A stretch of DNA of 64,000 nucleotides from Bradyrhizobium symbiodeficiens (GCF_002266465.3 NZ_CP029427.2:3412501-3476500); one strand, 5' to 3'; positions 42,712-51,138 are shown, counted from the first letter of the stretch. Numbers and translations are program-made. Notes: a model not told the origin generated them from the letters alone.

Positions 42712-43686
42712 ATGAAGTTCAGAACCGCTTTAGTTGCAGCATTGTTGCTGGTCCCGACGGCCGCGCTGGCCGCGCCGGGCATCGTCACCGTCTCGACCGG
42801 ATTGCGGGCCGGGCCGGGGCCGGGCTTTCCCCTGGTCGATCGCGTCCCCGAGGGCGCCCGCGTCAACATCCATGGCTGCCTGCGCGGCAATGCCTGGTGC
42901 GACGTCAGCTTCTCCGATGACCGCGGCTGGGTGTCGTCGCAATATCTCGAATATCTCTACCGCAATCATTACATCTATCTCCCCGACTATGTCGATGAGA
43001 TCGACGTTCCCGTCGTTCCCTTCGTGCTGACCTCGTATTGGTCCAGCCACTACGAAGGGCGTCCTTTTTATCGCCGCCACGCTTACTGGAATAAGTACTG
43101 GACCTCGCACGAGCGCGTCGCGACGCGGATGACGATTGATCCGCGTGCGGCTCGCATCGGCCGTGCGGCGACTCGCGATGCCGCAATCGCGCTCGAACGC
43201 AGCGGCGTGCGCGGTAAGGGAACCGCCACGATCTCAAAGCGTGACGCCGCGACCACACAGCACGACGCTGCGATCGCGAAGCGCGGCGCTGCTGTTATGC
43301 CCGACCGGACCCGCGCTGGACGAAACGAGCGCATCGCGCAAGAACGGACCAACGCGCAGAGCCGCAATCCGCGCGATGCACAGGCACGCATGATGCACGA
43401 GCGGGCTGCGACCCGCGCTCCGGTGCGTGCGCAGCCGATGGCCCGCGCGCACGAAGCGCCCCGCGTATCGGCCGCGCCTCCAGCGCGTCCGGTGATGCCG
43501 CATGTCGCCCAGCCAAACGTGAGCCATGGTTCGCCGATGAATGCCCGTGCGCAGATGCCGGCGCCGCGCGCCGCCGCGCCTGCAATGCCCCACGGCGGCG
43601 GGGGCGGTGCTCCGCATATCAATGCCGCCCCGCGTGGCGGCAGCGCCCCGGCGGCCGGCCCCGGTGGCGGACATCAGAGGCACTAG
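42712..43686 (+). CDS. Secreted SH3-domain protein with long low-complexity tail
   Basis: The 324-residue product has a signal peptide (MKFRTALVAALLLVPTAALA) and a bacterial SH3 domain (VTVSTGLRAGPGPGFPLVDR, RVNIHGCLRGNAWCDV, about 24-85). A segment rich in tyrosine and tryptophan follows (YIYLPDYVDEID to RRHAYWNKYW), and then a long arginine, alanine and proline-rich tail of nearly 200 residues. SH3b domains often bind cell wall. A very strong AAAGGAGGA precedes the ATG. An EcfG-type promoter lies upstream. Confidence 0.88.
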   Translation: MKFRTALVAALLLVPTAALAAPGIVTVSTGLRAGPGPGFPLVDRVPEGARVNIHGCLRGNAWCDVSFSDDRGWVSSQYLEYLYRNHYIYLPDYVDEIDVPVVPFVLTSYWSSHYEGRPFYRRHAYWNKYWTSHERVATRMTIDPRAARIGRAATRDAAIALERSGVRGKGTATISKRDAATTQHDAAIAKRGAAVMPDRTRAGRNERIAQERTNAQSRNPRDAQARMMHERAATRAPVRAQPMARAHEAPRVSAAPPARPVMPHVAQPNVSHGSPMNARAQMPAPRAAAPAMPHGGGGGAPHINAAPRGGSAPAAGPGGGHQRH

Positions 43687-43699
43687 CATCGCAAAGGGA

Positions 43700-43725
43700 A
43701 GCCCGGCCCTGGTGCCGGGCTTTTT
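43700..43725 (+). terminator. Rho-independent terminator
   Basis: GCCCGGC (43701-43707) pairs with GCCGGGC (43714-43720), with loop CCTGGT, and is followed by TTTTT. It ends the SH3-protein gene 14 bases after the stop. Confidence 0.9.
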
Positions 43726-43846
43726 CCTCGCTTGTCGAGGCTTTTACAATTTAAGATAGTTCTTCGCTGGCAGATTTCATCGATCGTAACATGTCTACCC
43801 AAAGCTGTAAGCATCCACTCGGGGCAGCGGGGCACGGGAGGATGAT

Positions 43847-44125
43847 ATGAAACAGGGCCAGGCGGAGACGCGCCGCCAAAACGTCGCGAAGCGTTCGATG
43901 ACGAAGGAAGCCAGACAGCTGACCGGCCTCATTGCCGGACTGCGCGAGTCCCTCGAAAGGATCCACAAGGAACGGACGGGCACAAAGCTCTCCGGCGCCG
44001 AGATGGGCATGCTCGACGAGCGCCGCAACAACCTGCTGCTCACCATCGCAGCCCTCGACGACCGCCTCTCTGCGGTGCAGGGGCTGATCGATCTCGGCCG
44101 CCCCCACATCATCCGCGTGCATTAG
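43847..44125 (+). CDS. Small helical protein (92 aa), unknown
   Basis: The product starts MKQGQAETRRQNVAKRSMTK and is nearly all helix: ARQLTGLIAGLRESLERIHKE and LDERRNNLLLTIAALDDRL. No signal or membrane segment is seen. It may form an oligomeric coiled coil. No family is recognised. A GGGAGG precedes the ATG. Confidence 0.75.
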   Translation: MKQGQAETRRQNVAKRSMTKEARQLTGLIAGLRESLERIHKERTGTKLSGAEMGMLDERRNNLLLTIAALDDRLSAVQGLIDLGRPHIIRVH

Positions 44126-44299
44126 GGCTCCGGAATCGGGATGATCGGTTCCATCGACGCCGGTCGCCAGCGCCGATCATCGGCGCATGCCTGCGGATGG
44201 CACCAAATTGCCACGCTCCCGGCGAATTGCCGCCAAAGCCCGCTGCCACGAGGAGGCCGGGTGCAGGGCGACGCAAGGGGATGCGAATTGGCCTACAAA

Positions 44300-44467
44300 A
44301 TGGTCGCAGAACGCGACAACGCGAAGTACAGTTTCGACCGCGAGAGCCGGCTGCTCATCGTGGCGAAGGCGAAGGTGTGGGTGAGCGAGGGGTGGCAGGT
44401 CGTCATCACCGACCAGGACGGCAAGGCCTACGCTCCGCCGGAGTTCGATCAGCTGTCGGCGGCGTGA
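44300..44467 (+). CDS. Short conserved protein (55 aa)
   Basis: The product reads MVAERDNAKYSFDRESRLLI and VAKAKVWVSEGWQVVITDQD, then GKAYAPPEFDQLSAA. It has a strand-rich, protein-like sequence. The ATG at 44300 is chosen. A TTG at 44288 gives LAYK in front of it. Sequence upstream of this point is not protein-like. Function unknown. The next gene follows after 25 bases. Confidence 0.6.
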   Translation: MVAERDNAKYSFDRESRLLIVAKAKVWVSEGWQVVITDQDGKAYAPPEFDQLSAA

Positions 44468-44492
44468 CCGAAAGCGGGCGAGGGGACGGCAT

Positions 44493-44852
44493 TTGACATC
44501 GCTGTTTCGACCTGGGCGCGACCGGATCGTGCCCGTGATGGCTGTTGCAGCCGCCGTTCTGACGGCGACGGTTGCCGCCGCGCAAAATCTCGACGCCGGC
44601 AAGCCGCCCGCGAAGCTGTTCGCTGACGGCTGCGCGACCTGCCATCGCAGTCCGCGCGGCCTTGCCAAGGGTCGCTTCAGCCTGACGCTGTCCTGGTTCC
44701 TCAAGGATCACTACGCGACCAGTTTGGATTCGGCCAAGGCGCTCGCCGCTTATCTGCAGTCTGTTGACGAGCCGCCGCCGCGCGCTGCGGTCAGGCCCAA
44801 GAAGCCCGCGCGGTCCGCTCCGCGTTCGGCAAAGCCCGTGCAGAGCCAATAG
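44493..44852 (+). CDS. Small exported c-type cytochrome-like protein
   Basis: The 119-residue product starts from TTG, with a hydrophobic leader (IVPVMAVAAAVLTATVAAA). It has one haem motif CATCH (about 47-51, in FADGCATCHRSP). A conserved helix follows (SLDSAKALAAYLQSV) and then a basic alanine/proline-rich tail. No methionine suitable as second haem ligand follows the motif, so coordination would differ from ordinary class I cytochromes, or haem is held in another way. The protein is periplasmic. Confidence 0.8.
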   Translation: MTSLFRPGRDRIVPVMAVAAAVLTATVAAAQNLDAGKPPAKLFADGCATCHRSPRGLAKGRFSLTLSWFLKDHYATSLDSAKALAAYLQSVDEPPPRAAVRPKKPARSAPRSAKPVQSQ

Positions 44853-44874
44853 CCGGCGCGTCGGCTCCCCGGCA

Positions 44875-45219
44875 TCAATGCACATTGGTCTCCGAGAACA
44901 AGTTGATGACCACGACACCTGATACGATCAGGGCAATGCCGACGAAGGCTGCGGCGTCCAGTATTTGGCGGAACAGCACGAAGGACACGGTGGCGGTCAG
45001 GATGATGCCGACCCCACCCCAGATCGCATAGGCGATGCTCAACGGGACAACCCGGATCGCCAACGACAGCGCATAGAACGAGGCGACGTAGAGCAGGACC
45101 ATCCCCAGTGTCGGCCACGGACGGGTGAACTGCGCCGACTGCTGCAACAACGCCGACGCGGTGACCTCGAACACGATGGCGAGCGCGAGTGCCGCGTAGG
45201 CATTGAAAGCTGGGGTCAT
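44875..45219 (-). CDS. SMR-family multidrug efflux protein
   Basis: The 114-residue product has four membrane helices and the SMR signature: a buried glutamate (Glu18 in ALALAIVFEVTASAL), VASFYALSLAIRVVPLSIAYAIWGGVGI (helices 2-3), and a closing helix that ends NLFSETNVH. Dimeric SMR proteins exchange protons for cationic drugs. It is convergent with the cytochrome-like gene. Confidence 0.93.
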   Translation of the reverse strand: MTPAFNAYAALALAIVFEVTASALLQQSAQFTRPWPTLGMVLLYVASFYALSLAIRVVPLSIAYAIWGGVGIILTATVSFVLFRQILDAAAFVGIALIVSGVVVINLFSETNVH

Positions 45220-45346
45220 GGTCTCTCAGCGGGTGAAAGATGCAGCGCGACAGCCAAGGTCAATCATGAACAGACTCTTCACTGAGAGCGATTATCATCC
45301 GTAAGTGACGAAGCTGCGACACCGGCTGGAAACGGACCGTGCGGTG

Positions 45347-46012
45347 TCAGTTGATCCGCACGGAGAGCTCGACGTCTTCGGCGAAGGGTGTGGACATGTA
45401 GCCGCTGCCGGGCGCGCGCACGCGCGCCAGATAGTCCGGGCTGTCGTCGGCATTGTCGGCGACGATGATCGCGCCCGGTCCGAGATGGCCTTCCAACAGA
45501 TCGAGGATATCCGGATAGAGCGCCTTGGCGCCGTCGAGCAGTACGAGATCAATCGTGTCGGGCAGATCGATGCTGAGCGTCTTCAGCGCGTCGCCTTCGC
45601 GGATCTGGACGAGATCGATCAAGCCGCCGGCGATGAGGTTCTGCCGTGCCCGCGCCGCCTTGGACGGCTCGAACTCGCTGGTGATGAGGTGGCCGCCGCC
45701 ATTGTCGCGCAGGCCTGCGGCAAGGTGCAGTGTCGAGATGCCGAACGACGTGCCAAACTCGACGATCGCCCTGGCGCGGGAGGCGCGGGCTAGCATGTAG
45801 AGCAGGCGGCCTGTTTCGCGCGAGACCGCAAGCGGCGCCTCCTTCAGGCGTCCGTAGAGGTCGCGATAGTCGGTCTTGCTCCGCATCAAGCGCGCCCGGT
45901 CGGCATCGGACAAATCTGCGACGGCGGCTAGCGTTGCGCCGTTTGCTGCTTCGGCCTCCTCGAACAGGCGCTCCAGCAGGGGCGCAAGGGATGTGATGGT
46001 CGGGATGGTCAT
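45347..46012 (-). CDS. SAM-dependent O-methyltransferase (class I)
   Basis: The 221-residue product has the COG4122/catechol-O-methyltransferase-like pattern. SAM loop IVEFGTSFGISTLHLAAGL is at about 84-102, an acidic strand end SEFEPSKAARARQN at about 116-129, and IDLVLLDGAKALYPDILDLL at about 150-169 with the metal-binding aspartate. Substrates are unknown. GGAG lies 7 bases before the ATG. It is divergent from a TetR gene with a palindrome between. Confidence 0.88.
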   Translation of the reverse strand: MTIPTITSLAPLLERLFEEAEAANGATLAAVADLSDADRARLMRSKTDYRDLYGRLKEAPLAVSRETGRLLYMLARASRARAIVEFGTSFGISTLHLAAGLRDNGGGHLITSEFEPSKAARARQNLIAGGLIDLVQIREGDALKTLSIDLPDTIDLVLLDGAKALYPDILDLLEGHLGPGAIIVADNADDSPDYLARVRAPGSGYMSTPFAEDVELSVRIN

Positions 46013-46059
46013 TTTAGGTCTCCAGAGGTGGCGAAGAAACGCGTGCTTGCGTGCCGCGT

Positions 46060-46085
46060 GAAATACGACTAATTCGTCGCATTTC
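46060..46085. promoter_or_regulatory. 26-base palindrome, candidate TetR operator
   Basis: gaaatacgac (46060-46069) and gtcgcatttc (46076-46085) are inverted arms with one mismatch and a 6-base spacer. The site lies between the divergent methyltransferase and TetR genes. Confidence 0.65.
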
Positions 46086-46109
46086 CTATTCGCATTCCCC
46101 AAGTGAGCC

Positions 46110-46754
46110 ATGGCCGAGCGTCGAAGCCGTTCAATTTCTTCACGAAAACAGCCGCAACAGGCCCGCTCCAGCGAGCTTGTCGCGGCCATCCTCGATGCCG
46201 CTGTTCAGGTTCTGACGAAGGAGGGCGCGCCGCGTTTCACCACGGCGCGGGTGGCGGAGCGGGCCGGGGTGAGCGTCGGATCGCTCTATCAATATTTCCC
46301 GAACAAGGCCGCGATCCTGTTCCGTCTCCAGAGCGACGAGTGGCGGCAAACGAGCGAGCTGCTGCGCGGCATCCTCGAAGACCGGGCGAAGCCACCGCCG
46401 GTGCGGCTGCGCGCGCTGGTGCATGCCTTCATTCTGTCCGAGTGCGAGGAGGCCGCGATCCGCGGCGCGCTCAGCGATGCAGCGCCGCTCTATCGCGACG
46501 CGCCCGAGGCGCAGGACGCGCGGGCCGCCGGTGAGGGGATCATCGCGGCGTTCATGCGGGAAGCGCTGCCCAAAGCCTCGGAGGCGACCCATGCGCTTGC
46601 CGGCGAGCTGATCAAGACGACGCTGAGCGCGGTCGGCAAGCGGTTTTCGGAGACGCCGCGCAGTGAGGCCGAGATCGCACGTCATGCCGACGGGCTGGCC
46701 GACATGTTCTGCGCCTATCTCGGCGAGCTGGCACGGCGCCGAGATCATTCCTGA
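46110..46754 (+). CDS. TetR-family regulator
   Basis: The 214-residue product has a basic leader, then a helix-turn-helix (RFTTARVAERAGVSVGSLYQYFPNKAAIL, about 42-70) and a helical ligand domain. SLYQYFPNK is the characteristic TetR signature. It is divergent from the O-methyltransferase and likely controls that gene and itself through the palindrome at 46060-46085. Confidence 0.93.
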   Translation: MAERRSRSISSRKQPQQARSSELVAAILDAAVQVLTKEGAPRFTTARVAERAGVSVGSLYQYFPNKAAILFRLQSDEWRQTSELLRGILEDRAKPPPVRLRALVHAFILSECEEAAIRGALSDAAPLYRDAPEAQDARAAGEGIIAAFMREALPKASEATHALAGELIKTTLSAVGKRFSETPRSEAEIARHADGLADMFCAYLGELARRRDHS

Positions 46755-46847
46755 CATCTGCATTTTGCGGGACAATATCGTTTCTGATTCCAACAGACGA
46801 TGGGTTAGCCTCAAATCGTCCCTCGTCCAGCCATCGAGCGCCGCGCC

Positions 46848-47489
46848 ATGCATGTTCTTCGTCCCCAGTTCCACATCGAGGAGCAGCGCGCGTTGGAATT
46901 CGCGAGCAGGCGCGGCTTCGGCATGATCGTGGCAGCGGACGAGCGCGGCCCGCGCGCCTCGCATGTGCCGTTCGTGCTGGATCAGCGCGACGGGCGTGCC
47001 ATCGTGCAGATCCATTTCACCGCCAAAAATCCGCTCGTGCCGCTCGCGGATGGCACGCGGCGCTTCCTGCTGATCGTTGCCGGCGACGATGCCTACATCT
47101 CCAACGACTGGTATTCCTCGCGCGACAACGTCTCGACCTGGCTCTACGAGGCGGTGCATCTGTCGGGCGTTGCCCATCCGCGCGAGCTGGACCAGAACCG
47201 CGGTCATGGCGACGCGCTGCTTGCGGTCTCCGAGGCGCGGCTGCCGAAGCAGCCCTGGGACCTCGCGCAGATGGAGGGGGCCAAGCGGGAGAGCATGCTG
47301 GCGGCGATCCGCGTCGTCGATCTCGTGATCGACACCGTCGAAGGTCAGGCCAAGCTCAACCAGCACAAGAGCGATGCGGATCATGTCGCCGTCGCTGGCC
47401 GGCTGGCGCGGTCGGAGGAGAGCGGACACCGGCGGCTGGCGCAGAAGATGCAGGCGTTGCGGCCGGGGCTTGGCTACGACATTTCGTGA
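46848..47489 (+). CDS. PaiB-family FMN-binding protein
   Basis: The 213-residue product has the split-barrel pattern of PaiB: RGFGMIVAADERGPRASHVPFVLDQ, IHFTAKNPLVPL and VAGDDAYISNDWYSSRDNVSTWLYEAVH. A C-terminal LNQHKSDADHVAVAGRL segment follows, typical of the family. Bacillus PaiB is a negative regulator of sporulation and degradative enzymes. Related proteins bind FMN or haem. The gene is 93 bases after a TetR gene and 49 bases before pdxY. Confidence 0.9.
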   Translation: MHVLRPQFHIEEQRALEFASRRGFGMIVAADERGPRASHVPFVLDQRDGRAIVQIHFTAKNPLVPLADGTRRFLLIVAGDDAYISNDWYSSRDNVSTWLYEAVHLSGVAHPRELDQNRGHGDALLAVSEARLPKQPWDLAQMEGAKRESMLAAIRVVDLVIDTVEGQAKLNQHKSDADHVAVAGRLARSEESGHRRLAQKMQALRPGLGYDIS

Positions 47490-47538
47490 TCCGGGCCATG
47501 CTTGCCTTGCAGCACGTTTGACCCTACGGACCTCTTCC

Positions 47539-48357
47539 ATGCTCGTCATCTCCATTCAAAGCCAGGTGGTCCACGGCCATGTCGGCAACAGCGCGGCCGC
47601 CTATGCCATTCAGGCGGAGGGCGTGAATGTTGCGGCGGTGCCGACGACGCTGCTGTCCAACCATCCGCGCTATCCGAGCCTGCGCGGGCGGGTGCTGGAG
47701 ACCGAGCTCGTTGCCGATCTTCTGACCGGTGTGGAGGAGCGCGGTCTGGTCGACGAGGCCGCCGTGCTCGTCACCGGCTATCTCGGCTCGCCGGGCAACG
47801 CCGCCGTGATCGCCGATTTCGTCGAGCGAGCGCTCACGCGGAATTCAAGGCTCGTCTATCTCTGCGATCCCGTGATCGGCGATGACGGCCGCGTCTATGT
47901 CGCCGACGGCATTCTGGATGTGGTCCGGCACCGGCTGCTGCCGGCAGCCAACCTCACCACGCCGAACCAGTTCGAGCTCGAGCTGCTCTCAGGCCTCACG
48001 ATCGCGAATGCGCAGGACCTGCGTGCGGCCTGTTCAACGCTGGCGGGGACCGGCCGCATCGACGTGGTCGCGACCGGTTGCACGCTCGCTGATACGGCGG
48101 CAGGGCAGGTGGAGACGATCCTGTGCGCCGCGGGGCAGTTGTCGCGCTTTGCGACGCCGCGCCTGCCGATCCGCCCCTCTGGCACCGGCGATCTCCTCAC
48201 CGGCCTGATCGCCGCGCATCTGGCCAAGGGCGAGGCCATCGAGGCCGCCGTGCGGCTTGCGGTCGAAACCATCTTCGCGGTGCTGGTGCGTACCCAGGAT
48301 GCCGGCACAGCCGAGATGCGGCTGGTGCCGCTGCCGAGGCCGATACGCCAGCCGTAA
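47539..48357 (+). CDS. pdxY: Pyridoxal kinase PdxY
   Basis: The 272-residue product has a ribokinase-like fold with SIQSQVVHGHVGNSAAAY (residues 5-22, substrate loop), VYLCDPVIGDDGRVYV (about 111-126) and the catalytic GTGD (about 215-218) in IRPSGTGDLLTGLI. It phosphorylates pyridoxal to PLP in B6 salvage. It lies just after the PaiB-like gene on the same strand. Confidence 0.9.
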   Translation: MLVISIQSQVVHGHVGNSAAAYAIQAEGVNVAAVPTTLLSNHPRYPSLRGRVLETELVADLLTGVEERGLVDEAAVLVTGYLGSPGNAAVIADFVERALTRNSRLVYLCDPVIGDDGRVYVADGILDVVRHRLLPAANLTTPNQFELELLSGLTIANAQDLRAACSTLAGTGRIDVVATGCTLADTAAGQVETILCAAGQLSRFATPRLPIRPSGTGDLLTGLIAAHLAKGEAIEAAVRLAVETIFAVLVRTQDAGTAEMRLVPLPRPIRQP

Positions 48358-48362
48358 CGGCC

Positions 48363-49667
48363 TCAGGTCGCGCGCTTGCCGGTCGATTGCGCCGCCTTCT
48401 GTGGCTTGGCCGGGCTCTTCTGCTCACGCGCGGCTTGTGCCTTTTGGGCCTTTGGCGGCTTGGCGCTCGCGACAGCCCGCGACTTCTTAGGTTTGGCGCT
48501 GGCGACTTCCTTGCGCTCACTCGTGCCACGCTTTGATATGTATTCGGCGCCGTCGACCGGGCCGACATGCGGCGGGTCGCGGCCGAGATAGGGCCGGCCG
48601 ATGCCATATGCCTTGCCGTTGGCGTCGACCCACTTCCACAGGATTTCGGTCGAGACCCAGCGCTGCGCGCGATTATTGCCCTGGGTGCTGACGATGTCTG
48701 CGGCCATGCCGTGGCCGTAGCCGCCGCGCGTGCTGCCACCGTGATAGGAGCGGTCGGAGGCGGCCTTCAGGCCGCTCGCGATCGACTGGCGGTAATCGTC
48801 GCGGAACGCGCTGGTGATGCCGGGCGAGAGGCCGGCGGCCTCCGCGGCGAGCAGCGTGCGGAACAGCTTCCGCTTGAAGCTCTTGTCCATGCCGCCGATG
48901 ACGTAGTCCATCATCGACATGCCGGCATGCTCGGCCGCCTTCGGATCCTTCCAGCCGAAATCCTGGTCGACCAGCTTGGTGAAGCTGCGCATCACCGTGA
49001 CCGTCTTGCCCTTGCGCTTGACGGTGACGGCGCGGCGCTCCTGGACCTTGATCGAGTCCTCTTTCGCGGTGCGCTGATAGAGCGCCCAGAGATAACGGTC
49101 GATGCAGGCATCCATGACGAAGCATTCGTCGAGCACGGCGACGGTGTCGGCCGGCGGTGATGCCTTGCTCGCAGGTGTGACGGGGCCGGTCGCGATCGCC
49201 GCGGGCGACAGTTCGTCCGTCGTCACGATCTCGGTGGGATCGGCAGAGGCGAGCTTGACGGTCGCTGGCGCTGCAACCGGGACAGCCTCGCTGACGGCGG
49301 GCTCTGGTTCAGGCGAGATCTGCGGCGCGGGCGGCGTCTCCGCCGGCAGGATCAGCGCCGGATCGGCCGAGGCGAGCTTGATGGCGGGCGGCTCGGGCAC
49401 CGTTTCAGTGATCGTCGGGGCCGGTGCCGCGGCGACGGCAGCCGCGATGTCGGCGGTCAAGGCGATGCCGTCCTCGATCGTCGCAGCGCGCGGCACGTCG
49501 GCGAGGTCGAGCCGGCTGAGATCCTTGGCGCGGGACACGGCAGCCGCATTGGCGCCGCTGTTTTCGATGAGGGCAGGGGCATAGGCGGAGAGGGAGAGCG
49601 CCAGCCAGCCGGCGAGAACGGCCGAGGGGCACGCGACCGCCACCAGAAGAGACCGCCGATCGTTCAT
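48363..49667 (-). CDS. Membrane-anchored M15-type (VanY-like) peptidase
   Basis: The 434-residue product has an N-terminal membrane anchor (about 7-27), a long alanine, proline and threonine-rich linker (about 30-190) and a domain with ITSAFRDDYRQ, GYGHGMAADIVS (metal HxxxxxxD) and PPHVGPVDGAEY. This resembles the D-Ala-D-Ala carboxypeptidase/M15 fold. A lysine-rich tail ends the protein. It may trim peptidoglycan. The zinc site seems complete (two histidines and an aspartate), but the family call rests on motifs only. Confidence 0.7.
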   Translation of the reverse strand: MNDRRSLLVAVACPSAVLAGWLALSLSAYAPALIENSGANAAAVSRAKDLSRLDLADVPRAATIEDGIALTADIAAAVAAAPAPTITETVPEPPAIKLASADPALILPAETPPAPQISPEPEPAVSEAVPVAAPATVKLASADPTEIVTTDELSPAAIATGPVTPASKASPPADTVAVLDECFVMDACIDRYLWALYQRTAKEDSIKVQERRAVTVKRKGKTVTVMRSFTKLVDQDFGWKDPKAAEHAGMSMMDYVIGGMDKSFKRKLFRTLLAAEAAGLSPGITSAFRDDYRQSIASGLKAASDRSYHGGSTRGGYGHGMAADIVSTQGNNRAQRWVSTEILWKWVDANGKAYGIGRPYLGRDPPHVGPVDGAEYISKRGTSERKEVASAKPKKSRAVASAKPPKAQKAQAAREQKSPAKPQKAAQSTGKRAT

Positions 49668-49991
49668 GATCCCTGCCTCCAAACGGTTCTGTTCGGACAC
49701 GCTCTGTCGGAACAGTCATGATGCAAAAACAGTCTTGCACGGAAAGGCACGCAGCGCCTCGATTGTTCGGAGGACCGTGTGGCGGCGCAATGGCGTAAAT
49801 CGGCGAAAACGGGCTTTTCGTGGGGGTGTTGCCAAGCTGCAACGCGGGTTCCACTGTCGTTTTGGAGGGGACCGCGAGCAAAAGCGGCGTTCATTGTCGT
49901 CAACTTGAAGCGATCGGATTTACTCAATCTTGGATTGTGGTGGTGCATTTCTCGCTTGCCGGCGTTCCGGCAGAGTTGGAAGGACGCGATT
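49668..49991. other. 324-base gap before the Flp pilin gene
   Basis: No gene or terminator is supported. Upstream of the pilin start the ribosome binding site AAGGA can be seen, and no known promoter motif was matched. Confidence 0.5.
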
Positions 49992-50162
49992 GTGACGTTG
50001 AAATGTAAATGGGCCGAATTCCTCGCCGATGAATCCGGCGCCACCGCGATCGAATACGGCCTGATCGCAGCCGGGATCGCGCTCGCGATCATCGAGATCA
50101 TCCATGCGCTCGGCATCAATCTCGTCGCAAAGCTGCAGTCGCTGGCGACTGCATTGAAATAG
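49992..50162 (+). CDS. Flp/Fap-type pilin (type IVb)
   Basis: The 56-residue product starts MTLKCKWAEFLADESGATAI, then EYGLIAAGIALAIIEIIHAL, the characteristic short Flp pilin: a basic leader, a cleavage region before the ATAIEYGL hydrophobic helix and a short C-terminal part. The start is GTG with AAGGA 7-8 bases upstream. Flp pili build Tad-type adhesion fibres. No tad or cpa genes are adjacent in this window. Confidence 0.9.
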   Translation: MTLKCKWAEFLADESGATAIEYGLIAAGIALAIIEIIHALGINLVAKLQSLATALK

Positions 50163-50292
50163 GGCGTCGCGCGATGGCCGGGGCGGTGTGCTCGGTGGCT
50201 GAACACCGTCCATAAAACCGTCATGTCGCGGCCGGCCGTGATTCGGTCAACGCCTTGTACGCGTTGAACATATCGCCATGCACCGCACGCGC

Positions 50293-50327
50293 TGTTGCAT
50301 TGCAACAAAGTATGTCGCAATGCAGCA
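50293..50327. promoter_or_regulatory. Inverted TGC/GCA motifs, possible PhaR-type operator
   Basis: The palindrome tgttgcattgcaaca (50293-50307) is followed by gtcgcaatgcagcaaa. Both resemble the TGC-N3-GCA core I recall for PhaR of Bradyrhizobium, each with about one mismatch. They lie 47-81 bases before the gene at 50374. Confidence 0.3.
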
Positions 50328-50373
50328 AACCGTGCCTAAATAGGCTCCGACTCTTCCACTCAGGAGCATGACA

Positions 50374-50622
50374 ATGAACAAGAAGACTCTGTCGATCGCC
50401 GCCGCCATCCTGGCGATCGCGGGCAGCACCGCGGCTTTCGCCGCCGAGTTGCCGACTTACGAGACCAACGGATTTCCGGTCTCGCCCTTGCAGGTTCGCG
50501 TCCTCGGTGCCGCGCATGTCGAGCAGCAGACCGCTGCGCCGACCACGCTCGCCTCGGCCCACCAGGTGAACGTGCTCAGCCCTCGCAAGGTGAAGACCGC
50601 CACCGTTGGCGTGGCGCGCTAA
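50374..50622 (+). CDS. Small secreted protein (82 aa)
   Basis: The product has a signal peptide (KKTLSIAAAILAIAGSTAAFA) and a mature part of about 60 residues (ELPTYETNGFPVSPLQVRVL, AAPTTLASAHQVNVLSPRKV). It has no cysteine. I recall similar proteins in Bradyrhizobium. The start at 50374 has AGGAG at a good distance, whereas the ATG at 50368 is too close to it. Function unknown. Confidence 0.8.
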   Translation: MNKKTLSIAAAILAIAGSTAAFAAELPTYETNGFPVSPLQVRVLGAAHVEQQTAAPTTLASAHQVNVLSPRKVKTATVGVAR

Positions 50623-50915
50623 GCTGACATTTTGAACGGCAGGTGGGCTCCGCGGAGAAGCGGGACCCACTGCCTCAATCGAAAGCGCCGCTGCTTGCGC
50701 ATCGGGTGCGCGCATGGTGCAACGTCTCGGCACGGCGAATCGACGCCGATGCGCTGATCGAGAATCCGGCTGCGAACAAGTTCGCGTGAATGTGCCGGAG
50801 ATGTATCCCCGTTCATAACGAGCGTGATCCCTTTAAGAGTTGCTTTGCACGTCGCGTTGCTTGATGCGGCGGCTGCATCGTTGCGGCCAATTTTGAAATC
50901 ATATTGGAGGCCGTC

Positions 50916-51062
50916 ATGCCCGTTGCGCAGAAAGCCGGTATCGTCACCATTTCGCCGCGTGCGTTCATTCTCAAGCACGCGGTCTTGTTCGCCGCCGCCG
51001 CTTTGTTCGTGTTCGTGCTGAGCCTGACCTACGGCCTCGATCTCAGCCCCGGATTTTTCTGA
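50916..51062 (+). CDS. Single-pass membrane microprotein (48 aa)
   Basis: The product reads MPVAQKAGIVTISPRAFILK, then one membrane helix HAVLFAAAALFVFVLSLTYG, ending LDLSPGFF. A strong TTGGAGG lies 6 bases before the ATG. Similar short membrane proteins ending in SPGFF are known to me in Bradyrhizobium. No role is known; association with a larger membrane complex is possible. Confidence 0.7.
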   Translation: MPVAQKAGIVTISPRAFILKHAVLFAAAALFVFVLSLTYGLDLSPGFF

Positions 51063-51138
51063 GCGATATCCGGCGTTGCGCTGAAGCCCGGTAATCACCC
51101 CCGCGTGCCAGCCCTGCAGCCGCGTGGGTTGAGCCGAT

